Assembly (NCBI GenBank): GCA_013400975.1
Contig: WBMZ01000345.1
Span: 248,001 to 312,000, forward strand
Direction of reading: 5' to 3'
Source of the DNA: Atrichornis clamosus
Taxonomy: Eukaryota > Chordata > Aves > Passeriformes > Menuridae
Length of the DNA: 64,000 nucleotides
A program made the translations under genes and the position numbers. Below, piece after piece: positions 23,801 to 38,400 of this stretch. Below the pieces are notes generated by a model that was not told where the DNA came from, made no database searches, and worked only from the letters and a program-made list of their open reading frames with translations. Position 1 is the first letter of the stretch; each line of letters opens with the position of its first letter.

Positions 23801-26800
23801 TATTAATTTGTTGTCTATTTTTCATTCTACCATTACAAAAAAAATAATTAGATCTAGAGATTTATTTCATCCTAAAATCTAAGATAAATGAATATGAATC
23901 TCAGTCTAGACACATTATCGAGGTAATGTGAAATGTAATATATTATCATAGATCATGAAAAGCTTAGAACCTTCCTTGCAGGTTTTAACAACTTGTTAAT
24001 GTTGCTTTGTACTTCGAGTGACTTCATTTACAGTGAGAGATCAATGGGATAAGCAAAGAAATGAACAAACAGAACATACAAACAAACCTTCTTATGCCCT
24101 TCCTAAGCCGGCTGCCGCTAAGACAGACATTTTTCCACTGCTGTAAAAGCTCTCGTAAAGCAGCAGCTGTAAATACAGCTCAGAGGGACATTGAAGCTGC
24201 TTCAAATGATATTTCTAGGACCACCGCAGACAGGTAATGAATCAGAAACACCCCGTATTACTATTTCCATCTCCCAATCACAAAACATACTCCCAGACCT
24301 CCTGACCACTTCTGGGAAAGGGAGTGTAGCTGGTAGACAAGTCCCAAATGGTTACACATATTATTCTCCCCCATAACAGCAAAAAGCCCCCCAACCTAAA
24401 TCCCATTTACCCCCCACCAAACTCATACATACCTTAGACTAGCATGCAGACTTCCCATCCTCCTGATTTCCTACTCTTCCTCTACAGCTCTTACCCAGAC
24501 TGCTGCTTCTGTCCACATGGTTCATCAGGCAGTGAACCACTTCACATGCACTAAAGCAAGGAGGTTCCAGCAGCTTTCTTGCAAAAAGGACCCGTGTGGT
24601 TTTACCTACAATCTTCCTAGAAACTTGATAAATTCTGTTTTCTTGAAAAAGCTTGAAGTCTTAGAGTACCAGTGCAAGAAAAGCTGCCAAGGCAGGAGTC
24701 TACCACCGTAGGGGGTTGTCCTCCTGCAGCAAGCAAAACTTCTTTCAGAGTTGCTTGAAATGCAGTTTAATGTATCAGAAATTGAGATGAAAAGAAATGT
24801 ATTCTCATCTCACCCCCTCCTCCAAGAGATGCACCACACATTTTCAAACTGCAGCTGACAAAGGTGTGATTGAGGTTTTGGATCACCCACTGTTTGCTTT
24901 CAAAGTTTACATGGTTGCTGTTTTTCACAGTTAGGTATTGCCTACCATCAGCAACAATCGTTTTCAGTCCTTATCAGACTTATTGAATGTTTTTGTTGAA
25001 TTACAAAGTTTAAAATGAATGTGGTGTTTATAGAAAATGACAGGCTATTTCAAGTATGGCAATAAGCTTTTATTGCTTTTCCTTACCAATTTAAAATTCT
25101 AGACAGCTGCTGTGAGTTAGGTATTTACCACATAAAAAAGACAGCTCACCTGAGTGAACAAATTCCTATCTGTATTTTTTTCAAATATATAATCATCAGC
25201 TCAAATAAACAATTTAAATGAAGATTTTAGCTGAATGTTATCAAAACATTCAATAATAATTTGAATCTTGAGAATTTCTATGTTGGGCCAAAAATTTCCC
25301 CAAAAGGATAAATTCTTAGATGTCCACCACAATAAAAAGAGGTAACTCCAGTGGCCATATTTCAGTGTCAAATAACTAACTTAAATCTGAAATATATAAA
25401 ACTCTTACACTCAAAACTTTGTAAGAGTATTAGGGAAAAACTTAAATATAGACCTAGGAATTTTAAACAGCATAATTTCTCTATTAATGCTCCAAGTTAT
25501 CTAAAAAAATCCTCATTAATACAGTTGATGTTCATGACATTCCAAGTGTCTAACTCTTCCTGTTGTGTTCATCTCTACAATGGTCCTCTGGGTCTCAACA
25601 ACAACTTCAATTTCCTTGAAGAAGAATGGGGGAGTACTGAGTCCAATCATCAGCAACCTGAAGCCTTCACCAGAAGGGCGAGTATGCTCTTTTAGGGGCA
25701 TAATTCAGAGAGGCTTCGTCTTTGGTCTAGGATGCATTTGGGTTCAATTTAACACACTTCTTTCAAGAGCTTTCTTCCTTCTCCTCGGTTCCCAGATGAA
25801 GTATGAAAGTCAACCAATGTCTCCCTCATTCTCAGATGAAGTAAATGGCTACTGTTTGTTCAGGGAATACATACGTTTTCCAGATATTTGTTGCAGATAG
25901 TTACCACAAAACTTATGCTAAAATGAGGTGGGCTACAGCGAGTTGGCCAGTATAAAATTGTTAAAATGAGCTCAAACAGGACAAGATAAGCCCTGATGAG
26001 TCCTGAGTCCTACACTGTCAAATTGACATGAAGGTTACATCCTGTGGCCATATATCAAATATCTTATATACTGGGTTATAAAAAAGGATGGAAAAGAATA
26101 TAATATTTTTACTTTTTTATACTTAACACTTCCATATATGTCATCTAGACCTATGCTTTGAGCCCTTTCAGTAAAAAGTGAGTGGTGCTTTCCACCAGAG
26201 GCACATAATTTCAAATCTACAGTTTCAAAAACTTCAAGATACAGTACCTATCACTGAAACTCAGCATGTTCCTATTCCCAGTAAAAACCTACTGATTAAT
26301 GAGCCTTCTGCTTGTCTTTATAAGGTCAAAAGCCTCTCTGACTGCATCCAAGGATATCTGAGGGCTTCAGATAATACCGAAGAAATTTGAGCATAACCTT
26401 CATAGGACACAAAGTCGGAAATCAAGTAGTAATCAAAAGTAGTCAGAGCTCTACCCTAAACAGTTAATCTTCAAAGACTGGTAAATGGATATTAATTTAT
26501 TTACTGCCCATTATTATTCTATTTTGGAAAGAAAATTATCAGACAATAAATAAATGACTGGACATCCATTACTGCAAGAAAATTACATTTTTAGTATGAA
26601 TTATGTAGAAATGAGGTAAATTATCAAAGACTACTTGCATACCTTAATATCAGGTAAATTTACAGTTGTGGAGGAGGTAGAAGCCCAGTGTAATATTTCA
26701 TAAGTAGATAGAAATTACTTTATAAAAAGCAGTTAATTACTTTCTGGGCATCTGGTAAATACAGACCATGCACTGGAGTCTATCACCAATATTCTAGTAA

Positions 26801-29800
26801 GATTAAGAGAAACAATTATTAATGGAAGTTCATTTTTAAAAAAATCTAATGACAAGATCATAGAAAAAGAAAACAAAAGTTTGAGATGAAACAACTAGCA
26901 AATTCATATTGCTCTGTACTTGAATACCTAGACATTCTTATTTTAAAATTAAGTTTTAATAGCAGAAGTTTTCAGTTAACAAAGTTAGAAAAAGTATAAT
27001 CACCTGTGCAATTAAACAGAATGTACCTAAGTACCATGGTGAACATTCATCTTACCTACTGCCACTACACACGTGTGAACCCGAAGTTAGCAATGTCCCT
27101 GAAGCAGATTCTCAAGAGATTTAAAATGTCAGAGCTCCTTTAGATTATTGTCAATTTACTTCAGACTTCATCACTCTTCAGTTCCTTTGTTCTTCTGCTG
27201 AGGCTGCTGCCAGCAAGGTGCCAGTTCCTGCTGTAGTAATTTCTGTGACTTAAACCTCAGATAGCTTTGACATAGCTGACTCTTTCCATGGGAGACAAGC
27301 AAAGAGCAGCTGACAGATACTAATGAATTTCAGCCCTGGTGGCACAAATGAAACGTTCCCAGCAATGCCTGAAGATGTGCACCAAGAAAGTAAACAGAAT
27401 AAAAGTTTGTGGTACAAATCTACCAGTGCAGATCTGCAGCTTGCATGGATGAAAAATATGCAATCACATCAACCAGTGACTCAGGAAAAATTAGGGACTT
27501 TCTTTCTACTTGAAACTCAAAGAAGTCTTGAATAAATAGTTCCAAATCAGAGAGTTCAACTCAAAACCTAATACCAAATGCTCAGCAGGAAATGAGAAAC
27601 AATTTCTGGCTAAAGGCAGGTCCTGCAGCTGATGGATGCAGATAGAGGAAATATTGACAGAGATTTGACATCTTATGTTGCCCCTGCACGTGACCTTCTA
27701 GCATATGAATCACTGACAAGATAACTACACTGCCTGTGCTAGAACCCTTCCCTGGAGGAAAACCAGGCCATTATGAGGGAACAATACCTACCAAAGTCTA
27801 GAAAGACAGTTTGGAGGCAGACAAAGAAAACACAGTTGCCCTCCATCTTCTAACACTGTATCCACAGGTCCTGTGTTCTGACGTCTTCCATCCAACACAA
27901 TGTGTGAAATGTGTGCTCTAAACATTATTAGACTGGAAAAGAGCAGTTTTGGCAAGCAATAAATGAATTTTCTCTCTTATGTATTTTTGCCTGTGACATC
28001 ATAGTAAGTCTTTCCAAAGAAAACTCAGAGAGATCATGGCAATGGTTAGTGTTTGTTCAGAGGTGTCCAAGGAAGTGACAGGAACAAAGCACCACCATGG
28101 AGCACAAGCCTAAGTGAGAAAGACATTACATTTTCAATTAATAGCTGAAACAAACTTTATTTTGAAAATATAAATTCTAATAAAATAGAAAACAGTTAGC
28201 AAGAAGCTATTCATCTTGAAGATAAAAACTGTGGTGATTTGTATCAATATGATACCTTCTATTCCAGCATATGAACTCTGAGGAGGTTTTGAAGATGGGA
28301 ATTTAAGTGAAAACTTACCTTTCTTTCTGATGATAAATTACCTTCTGGCAGTGTAATCAACAGCTGTAAAAATAATTTTTTTCTGGAATTCTTAAGAATA
28401 AAACAAAGTCAAAATCTGCTGGCAACATCAACCAGGCCCCAGTTTAGAGTTCAGTTTTGTATTTGGTTTTATTTGAAGGAACTAGTTTCTGAGGGCTTAA
28501 TAGACACAGATATTTTTTTTTGAGAGAGAAAATATACTTTGTTGGTTAGGAGAAGGAGGCCAGAAACTGTTTTTTTTCTAACTTCTAACATATGACTTTT
28601 AAGAAACTGAAATCTTTAATATTCCTATATGTAAAAGGAACATAATTATACTGATGGACAACTGCCGGTTTAGATTGTTGTGGACAGTCAGACCAGATGA
28701 ACAGAACAACTTGCTTTTGTCTTAAATGCTGTCCTGCTACCACTATCATAAAGATGGGATTCACTAATGTTTAGACGTACCTTTACGACTTTTGGAAAAA
28801 CATTATTAATGCCAATTTGAGTAATGGCTTTTTTTTTTTAACTTAAGAACAAATGACAATGTATTTCTGATGACAAGTGACCATATTTCTGGCAGACACT
28901 CAATGATACAAGAGTTTAACAAATAAAGGGAGAGGTGATTTTAAAAAGGAAAGAGCAACAGAAAATAAGGCTAAACCTGAAAATCACAGAATACAATGCT
29001 TAGACTGGAATGTCAGCCTTAGAAAAAAATCTTATGGAACAAGAAATAAAACAGATCACAAATGTGCCAGCATGTATAAGACAGATTGAGTGTGGTTTGC
29101 TACATTTGAGTTCCATACCAATGTTCAAGCAAGTAAATTAAAAGTAGTTACTCAGGCAACAGAAGAAACCACATCTCTGCCAGCAGTTCCACCACTAAAG
29201 GGCACAGTGTCGTAATTCTCAGCGCAACAATCTGCACTTAATTTAATTTGTTAGCAGAATTGCTTTCTGAAATTTTTAAATAATACTGTTACATGCCTCC
29301 CACAGTCACTCACAGCTAACTTACAAAACGAAAGCACAGTGTAGCAAAATGAAAACAAATCTGTTACCCACACAGAAGTATACACATCTCCAAAATGAGA
29401 GAAATGGACCTTTATGCAAACAGTTTGCTAGCACCACAACACTAAGTTAATCTTTGATTCGGTTGACTTTTGAGAAAATAATTGGGATGTTTGTTGAGCT
29501 GGTCTTTCTTAAACCTAAATCCCATGGGAATGGGAGGTAGAAAAACAGGGCCAGCAGACTGTAGCACAGTTGCCTCTGATAGAAAAAAACCCAAATCCTT
29601 TATTCTTGTTTTCTTAAATCTGTATGAAAGAAAGTGCCAGAGAAAATGTAATATTCCGTTTTCGTACATTGCAAATGAAGTGAGCCTCCAGGATTTTCAG
29701 CTTTACACGGGCTGGCAGCCATCTTAAAGCCTATATTTTCTCCAAGTTTTTGTCCAGGTCAGGTACCAGAACACTAAAAAAAAAAAAAAAAGAGAATGCA

Positions 29801-32029
29801 AGAGAAAACATGAAAAGAGAACTCCATCACTCATAGCAATAGGTCCTATACTACCTTGAGCACAGACAAGGCTATCAACAGGAATACACAATATATGCAA
29901 GTACATAAAAATTATGCTCAGGGGGCAAGATGTGGCAAACATGAGGCTTGTGGAGGAGGGAGTGGGTGTTCACCAGCAATCAGGTGTCTGTGCATATGCA
30001 TGAATGTATATGGTCACATGGAGTAACACTGGCGTCTCTTGATTCCCAGATTTGCTCCTGAATACAAACTTTATTCAAAGTTAATATTGCTAATGGAACA
30101 AGTCCTACCACATGGACAAGTTTTCAGATCAAAACAGAAGATGCTAAAGAATCTTTCTCAGAATCCTTTAGTAAACAGAGGTCTTCAATTTCTGTTCTAG
30201 CGTAATGCCAAGAAGGCTGAACCAACTCCTCTCCCATCCACAGAACTAAAATTCCCATAAAATTAAGCAGGATTAAGACATAATCTTAATTATGACCATG
30301 AAAATTAAGTTTAAAGACAAAAGAAGTGTTCTTTTAATTACTGACAGTAAGTAAAATATGAGTGAATGTGGCATAAATTGGAAAATCATTCACTGTGTAA
30401 TAGAAGCTCCAAATAGGCTTATAGATGAAAGGTAAATGAGCTGGAAAAGAAAGAATAAATGTGCTGGGAATGCTGTTTTTCATATTATGTATTGTGTGAA
30501 TCTGAAGAAATCCCACTATATGGGCTTTTTCACTTCAGTTTAGATGGAAATGTACTGGCTTAATAGAGAAGCACATTTGCATTTCATTTCTTAACCTTTC
30601 TAAGCATTTAAGAATATTAAATCCATTTCCTTGCCAGAAGTACTAAAAAATTACATATTTCATTGTCAAAATCACACATCCAGCATTATAATAATAATTT
30701 TCCCAGGATCATTAATCTCCAGATACAGAAGATTTATTTGCTTTCAATATCAAACAGCTTGTTTTATTTTACTGAGAAATGAAGTGAAAGTATAAACAGG
30801 AAAAAGAAATTAAACGCTGGTTCATCTGACTTTAAAAACATACTTGATTTTTACTTTCTATAAAATTAAAGCATTTTTAAGAGGAGGGAACACAAAATAA
30901 ATGCGTGTGGCAGAATGCAGTTAGTGTCCTCAACCTCCTCAGTCAATACTTAGACTTTTAAAGTCCATGCATCCAAAGGAAATGCCATCAACAATTTCAA
31001 ATAACTTTGAATCAAGACCTTCAGAAGTCACCAGGACTATTCACAAGTATAATATTACAGTGTATTCCTTTGCTTTACTGCCTTGCTAAGCCAGAGCACC
31101 ATTCTGATACTGGTTGTAAACCCTAAACCTGCTTTTGCCATAGTGTTCATCAGACCATAGTTCCTTAGTACAGTATTTAATCGGGATAACAAATATTTTT
31201 CCTAATTTTCTGCCTCTGTTTTCTTCCCATAGGCAAATGTAACTGTGTAACTAGGGCAGGAATGTGAGTCTAAAAGTTCTCACACCAGTCTCTCTAAAGC
31301 TTTTCATTACAACAACTGATAATGTTTACAGATTGACATGCTTAAAATAAATGAGATTTATATTATGATCAATGAAGACTGTTAAGACTCCTTTTCCTTC
31401 CAATCCCTCAATGAGCAAATTAAGATAGTGTAAAATCCACTTTTATCATACTCATAATTACTATTCCATTGCCAGCATCCTTTGATTTTCTACCCAAGCA
31501 AATATCGGATGAGCCTAGAATATAGATAAAAATTGAAAAGCAAAAATGAAAAAAGTGTCAGAGAACTGTGTTTCCTGAAATATTAAAGAATCATTATAGA
31601 TTAGGTAACCTAACTTCATGCATCTGGGGTTTTTTGCTTGGTTTTTTTTTTTAATTTATCTTGATTCTGCTTCTTAGTACCAGACCTTTCAAATAAAATT
31701 TATAAAGTAAATCAGATAAAGTCTGATGGGTTACTTTATGGGGCCCAAATAATACTACTAAAATGGTATCCATAGCCATAATTTTTGATCCATTTATTCA
31801 TATTAACAAAAAAACAAGAAACGTTTTTTCTCTGAATACACTACAGGTCAAATACAGAAGGAAGGTTTGTTAATACCCAGTGTAATACTCCTTCATCCAG
31901 GACTGCATTTAAAACCTTTCTACAAGTTTCTCTCAGGCCTATATTCCCAATATTTGTTCTCACTGTGGTTTTGATTTTCACTGCCATATCCCCAGTTTTT
32001 CTTCTCTTTCTCTCAGATGCAGACACATT
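17881..32029. other. Intergenic, no gene found
   Basis: AT-rich sequence upstream of the MALRD1-like gene. Open frames are short, lack domain motifs and do not link by splice sites. Apart from the palindrome at 22359 and an A run at 29776, I see no structured element. Confidence 0.6.
22359..22378. repeat. Perfect 20-bp palindrome
   Basis: The 20 bases CCACTAAGCATGCTTAGTGG equal their own reverse complement with no mismatch and no spacer. They lie in intergenic sequence about 4.8 kb upstream of the gene start. No function is assigned. Confidence 0.9.
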
Positions 32030-32499
32030 CATAGAATCATAGAATGATTTGTTTTGGAAATGACCTTATAGATCATCTCATTCCAAACCCCTTCTATGAG
32101 CAGGGAAATCTTCCATTGGACCTCTTGCTCAAAGCTACATCCCAGCAGGCCTTGAACTCTTACAGAAATGGGGCATCCAAAACGCCAAAAATTTCTTCCT
32201 GATACCTAGTCTAAACCTGCTTTCTTCCAGTTTAAAGCCATTCCCCCTTGTCCTATTGCTGCAGGCTTTCATATAAACTCTCTCTCCAGCTTTCTTCTAG
32301 GCCCCCTTTAGGGGCAGCAAGGCTGCTCTAAGGTCTCCCCCTCAACTGAACAATCCCAGCTCTCTCAGCCTCTCTCCACAGCAGAGAGGCTCTCTGATCT
32401 ATGATCATCTTTGTGCTCCTCCTCTGGACTCGCTGTAACAGGTTCACATCCTTCTTGTCCTGGGGGTCCCAGAGCTGGATGCAGTACTCCAGGTGGGAT
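32030..32499 (-). mobile_element. CR1 LINE 3' fragment
   Basis: The plus strand starts with catagaatcatagaatgatt, the reverse of the CR1 terminal ATTCTATG repeat, so the element's sense strand is minus and its 3' end is at about 32030. It continues with phrases typical of the avian CR1 3' region (ttcttcctgatacctagtct, ccccttgtcctattgctgca, ctggatgcagtactccaggt). It breaks off near 32499, so only about 470 bases of a 4.5-kb element remain. It has small gaps and no intact reading frame, the usual 5'-truncated dead copy. Confidence 0.93.
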
Positions 32500-35360
32500 C
32501 AATCATTAGCAAGGAACAGCCAGCTGCCTTGTTGGTGCACGTGTAATTTGGTTTGTCTGCCTTTTGGGTAGTGCCAAGTACCCGCAATTTATATGATGGG
32601 TTTTGGTTTGGCTGATGGCATGAAATAGCTGGCGTTTTGTTTCATTTACTGTAATGAAGAGCTGTTTCGTTCACAGTGTGAAGTTTTAACTCAGCACTTA
32701 AAACTCATAATATTCATGCAAGTAGAAGAGGTAACTAGTTTTAAATTGCTCTGCCCTCCTGCTTTGACTGCCAGTGGTGGTGGCAGAGCTTATTTTCTTA
32801 AGTATGGCTTATGTGACTGTCTCCATTTCAGGTATAATATAGATAACTTGGTGATTATAGATATAATGTAGGTGATTCCAGATTTTTAAGGCTTTCCTGA
32901 GTACACATTATTATTAGGATTTTGGCAGGTATATAATGATTTAAACATAAAATAAAGTTTTAATTCATCTCATTAAACTTTTGCTAACAGAGTACTAAAC
33001 TTTGAATTGCAGAAATTAACTTTTCTCTTTAAGTTATTCTATTTTATCTAGACATCTGCTTTTGTCAAAGAGAGATTCTTTATTATATATCAATTTTTTA
33101 TAACACTCTTTTGTCAAATGTGCTGTATTTTTATAGCATTGCCAGATGATTTGTTTACCTATAATCACCATGTTCTTGATTCAGGATGAACATAGCAAGA
33201 AAAAGTGACTTAATTTCTTGGTGCTTTGTTTAAATGAATACATTTTTCTCATGCAAGCAGATTACTGAAGAGAAGCTAAGATACAGGAATGGATCTGGAT
33301 TTTGTTTCTGAAAATGGTTAGATTTTCTGAAAGACATGAATTGGAATAGTTCACTCAGTTATTCAAAATGTTCATACTTTTTGGTTGGTGTTTTTACTGC
33401 TATCAGGGGTATGAAAAGTCAGCTTACATTCATTTGGTGCCTTCATTGTCAGAAGTACAGGAACACAGTGGCCCAAAGGGAATTTTATTCTGATGCACTC
33501 TTGTGACTTGTGTTTTATCACAGCAATGAGCAAATTATGGACAAAGGAGATGGTTAAAAAAAAAAAAAGAAGCACAAGAACAAAGGAATGAAGTAATTCT
33601 TTTAATGGATAGGTATCTAATTATGCTGAAAAATCATAATTTAGACCTTCCATAACCATAAATATTAAACCATAAACATTAAACCTACAGTTAAAACAAT
33701 ACCATGTCCTCAAACACATCAGCTTCTAAAGAGCAGCTTCTCTCATAGTTGTACATACTCCAGCTATGAATATTCCTCCAGGAATTGCAATATGCATAAA
33801 AGAGAGGAGACCAAATCATAGCTGGATTTACAATGAAACTAAGCAAAGGGAGACAGTATAGCAAGACAAATCTGATGCCATCACAATTTTGAAGGAATGA
33901 CAGTCATTCTGCTGCTCATCACTTCCTTGAAAATTCATTAATTAGTAAATTACATTTACTATTTTGCAATATAATGTGACAAACTTGACACTGACCTCGA
34001 GAAAGATTGTGGATATTTATTTAGGAAATATAGCAGAGAAGAATGCATTTTTCCGCTTCTCTATAGAAAAAAAAGTCTATGTTACTTCCATCCCACTAAA
34101 CAAATAGATTTGCAAAATTTGCAACACCAAAGGAAGGAGCTCCTAACATAAGGTCATGCACTAGCTGAACTATTAACATAATTACAATCATCAGAGCAAC
34201 ACTGCAGATGGCCTTGATGATATTGTTTGACTCAACAAGCAGCCAAAAATTATTAGGAGTTTTGTTGGAAGTCTTTTTAGAACTGCCACACTTCACTAAT
34301 AAAACTCTGTTTGCTGCCTTTGTCTCTAAAAGAGTCAGCTATGAAAGCATTTCCCAATAGCCCACAGCACACAAATACTACATGAAATTAAAACCGTTAA
34401 AGTTCTTCTGAGGAACTGATTGCTGCCCTTATTGCTACACTTTGGTAGATAGCCAATATAGTTGGAAATGCATATCTTTTAGTCATTGTATTTTTGTTGG
34501 GTGCTTGGTTATGATTTCTTTATGTGATATCATAATACCAATAAAATCTGTGAAAGAGAATACTTCTTGCCATGAAAGTGTCCAGATAATGCAACTATTT
34601 CTTAGGTTGTAGGTTGGTTTGTGCATACATTCTTCATGAAAAGTACATAAGATATAAGGCACAGAACCAATTTCAAATAATCATCATATGTTACAAATGT
34701 TTTTTTGGTTTTTTTTAATGAAGTGGATGTCAATTCAATTACACTATGAAGAAATGAAAATTTATTTCACTAGCAAAGAAAAAGTTACTGGCATTACTTT
34801 TTATTGTAACCCTAGAAAGTAGGTTTGTATTTAAATGTATGATGAAAGGACATTTTCTTCTTGCATGCATGTAAAAATAATTAATTTAAAAGCACAAGCC
34901 AAAGCACTGGCAGTAATTTAACTAAGATACAATGAAAAATATATTAAACTTTTGACTACGGTCATTCTGCTTACAATAATGCTCTTTCCCTTTGTGTTAA
35001 CTTACTATGCTTAAAATGATAGGGTGTTTAAGGATGAGGCCATCACCAGTAGCTTGAATTCAGAATGTTAAGTTCATGAACTGCATGGTTTGGAGAAGAC
35101 TCCAAATGCAGTATAGAAAACCATAAATACATCTCATCAGCAAGTCAAACTTGGATGCAGAAGTAATTAGCTGTGTCAGAAGAATGAACATTCTGCCTTC
35201 AAGGAAATTACAAAAGTTGTATAGAATTTGCATACAGTATATGAAATATGGAAATTTCTCTGTAAACAGATGTGTTCTCAGCTTTGATTTACTGTCATCA
35301 CTAAATGATGAGGATGTACATGAATACTAATATGATGGTATTACATTATTCATTTACTGG

Positions 35361-35402
35361 AGAAAGGTAGAGAAGAGAGCGAGAGAAAGAGAGACAGAGG
35401 AA
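35361..35402. repeat. GA-rich simple sequence
   Basis: This is an impure purine tract made of aga, gaga and cagag steps, about 42 bases long. Confidence 0.7.
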
Positions 35403-38400
35403 ATGGCCTTAAATTCGTAGAAAGAACTCTTCTATTTGATGAGGGGTTAAGAAGATAGAGAAGCAACTTGGTCAATTTGATGCTGGGAAAAAAGGTAGGT
35501 AGTTCATGCAAAAAAATTAAAATTATGTGGACATAAGAACTTGAAACAAAGAAGGAACAATATTATTTCTACAAAATATATTTTTGCTTTATGGTTGAAA
35601 TTTGAACATAAAGCAAATATGTAAGCACTCAAAATATGGGTCTATTCTCATTCTCTGACAGTAGCTTTCATGCGTTCTGATCAAATCTTCTCAAGAAATG
35701 TCAGTGGGAAATAATCTGAATTCTAATCTCAGGAATGTGCACAAAGGCACTTAAGAGACACCTGCAGAAAGGCTGGATCAGATAATTCAGGAGTATGCAT
35801 CACATTAGTTTTGTGAAAGCTAAATCACTCATATTTCAATCCCAGACTCAGTAGGAAAATAATCCCTCCTTCATAAAAACAACTCATAAAATAATCAGTC
35901 TACAATTATTGAGTAATGTTTACTGAAGTTTCTTTAATGTAATTAAAAATCATTTTCTGAAATTAATACAACAGTAACAATAAAGACCCATGTTGGAATG
36001 ACAAATACTCTATGCATCATCCAGCCAGATTTTGCCTTGAGTTATTTCATCAGCTTATTTTGAAGTTTCTATCTGACTTTTAAGTTAGCTGTTAAATAAA
36101 AGTATGGGAACCATCTGGAGATGAATTGCAGGCAAAATAGTCCATATAATGTGATGTGCAATCATGACATGCCTTTCAATTATTTTATATCTTCAGTTTG
36201 ATTGCCATCTGAATAATTTGTTTCCTAATTTTAGAAAATTCTGACTTAAAGCCTAGCCTAATTTTTACATATAATTGTATTTTACTGCAGCCATCTCTCA
36301 AGATCTGACTCTAGCTCTTGGACTCACTGTGCTGAATAGGTGACCAGTGACTCAAGTTTCTTTACAAAGTGAGCAGTGCCATAGTCAGGACAAGTTGTTG
36401 CTACTTGGTATCTTCACCTTAATATATGTAAAACTGCCTGTACAATAGTCAAAATGCTGAGTTGAGAGAATAAATATGAGGAACTCTCAAACCTTCTCAC
36501 AGATAAGTAATGAATAGTCTGCAATCAACAAATAAATTCTCGGGAATTTCATGCTTGATTGTGTATGGTCAGTCACTTGAATATTCACAACACCCTACAT
36601 CACAGTGGAAAATTAAGGAAAAATTTCTGCTGATTTCTTGGACCAAACCCAGTCAATTTCTCTGTTAAGCAATAAATTATACTTTCTTGATATACCTATA
36701 TTTATCCTGTGAACTCAGCTTCTCAGCAATTCTGCTCTCACATTAGCCTGAACAGTACCAGAGTTCTGCATAAAATCTCCTTCCCAAGGGTACCAAAACC
36801 TTCCACAATGCCTGTAGAAACTCCAAATGGCTTTTCTTCACCCTCACACTAGGGGAAGGAATAAATAAGAAAGACTGACTTTCCCATAAGTATTAAATAT
36901 GTGCTGTTCTACTGATCTTGCATTTCAGAAATTATTTTTCTATGTCAATGGCCCACTGTGACTATTACACCAATTAAAATTCCATGAATTGTGGCTGAAT
37001 AGTCTTTAAATATCTGACTTCATGTTCCTAGGGCAATTTAAAATTCTTAGATATGTCACCAGAAATTATTGTAAACAGTGCTATTTTAATTTTCACTTAG
37101 CTGTGCATGTGAGGTTTGACCTTGTCAGGCCTGACCCAGCAAATAAGGCAGGAAAATCAGAACCTCTCTCTTGGCACTATTCCAGATTTTGGCGGATGGC
37201 TTATGCTTCATTAGACTTGGATAATTTCATAACATTTCATTAGACTTAAACACTCAAATGAACCTAGCTACCATTGGTTTATGAATCATCAGACACAGTA
37301 TGAGCATTTCAAAGCAAGCCACATATGCTTGCTAACAAAAAGAGTTAGGCGCTCCAAGAAACAGCCTGAAGAACCCAAGGATGACAATACTAATGGAAGA
37401 TGATCACCAGAGACAGGTGATGTGCAGAAGATTTAAATCAAGTAATATGTTAAAAATTGTTTGGTTGTTGACTCTCTTTTACCTCTGAAATCCATCCTAA
37501 CTTGCAGTTAGGTCTTCAGAAAGCATTTGAAAAGCACATCTTTTATGTAAGAGAACATCTCTGTTGCATCATTGATAGATATTCTTTGACCACCCACTTG
37601 TTTTCTTTCTTCCAGAGGCCCTGACGGAACAATCCCATGCATATTAAAAAGAAGAAGAAACTGTAACTCAGAAAGTCATAATGTACTGTAGTCTCTTCAA
37701 TTAATAATGTCACAGGCAGTTGAGCACCTTGGAAATAGAAGCTTCACAATGCACTACTCCACATTTCACAAGCAAAAAAGTATGACATATAGAGTCTTAT
37801 TACTTAGAAGAACAGTGGAGCTTGAAACCCTTGCATTAAGTTTGAGCAGCCTTGGTGAAAATGAGATCTCGTTCCCTCATTATGCAATCTGACATCCTCC
37901 ATCTGAAACCAAATGAGATAATAAAGCAAGAGAGATGAGATATATTTTCTGCATAAAGAACCATATAATCCTTTATCTCATTTAAATAATAGATTCATAA
38001 AATCTTTTTTTAAACATCCAACTAAATGATGCAGTGAAATATTAATATATCTGCATATTTAATAATACTAATATCACATGCTAAATAATGGCCAGATTAA
38101 TTGATATTCTTAGGGATATAACAAACATCAACATGGATGTGTTTGGCTCTAGAATTTGAAGTTTGTAAAGCATTACATATAGCAACAGTTCTCAGTATTG
38201 TGCAAATTCTGCAAAGTGCTGTGTATCAGCACAGCATCAAAATACAGACTTTATTTCATGCTTACATAAATTTTCATTGAAGACGGGACTGTGCTGATGT
38301 TAGGGATTGAGTATGAAGAGGCAACACTATGAGTGCTTTACAAGGCTATTTCTTAACTTCTCATGGGAAAAGAATGTCACCAGTAGTTAAGAATCAACCT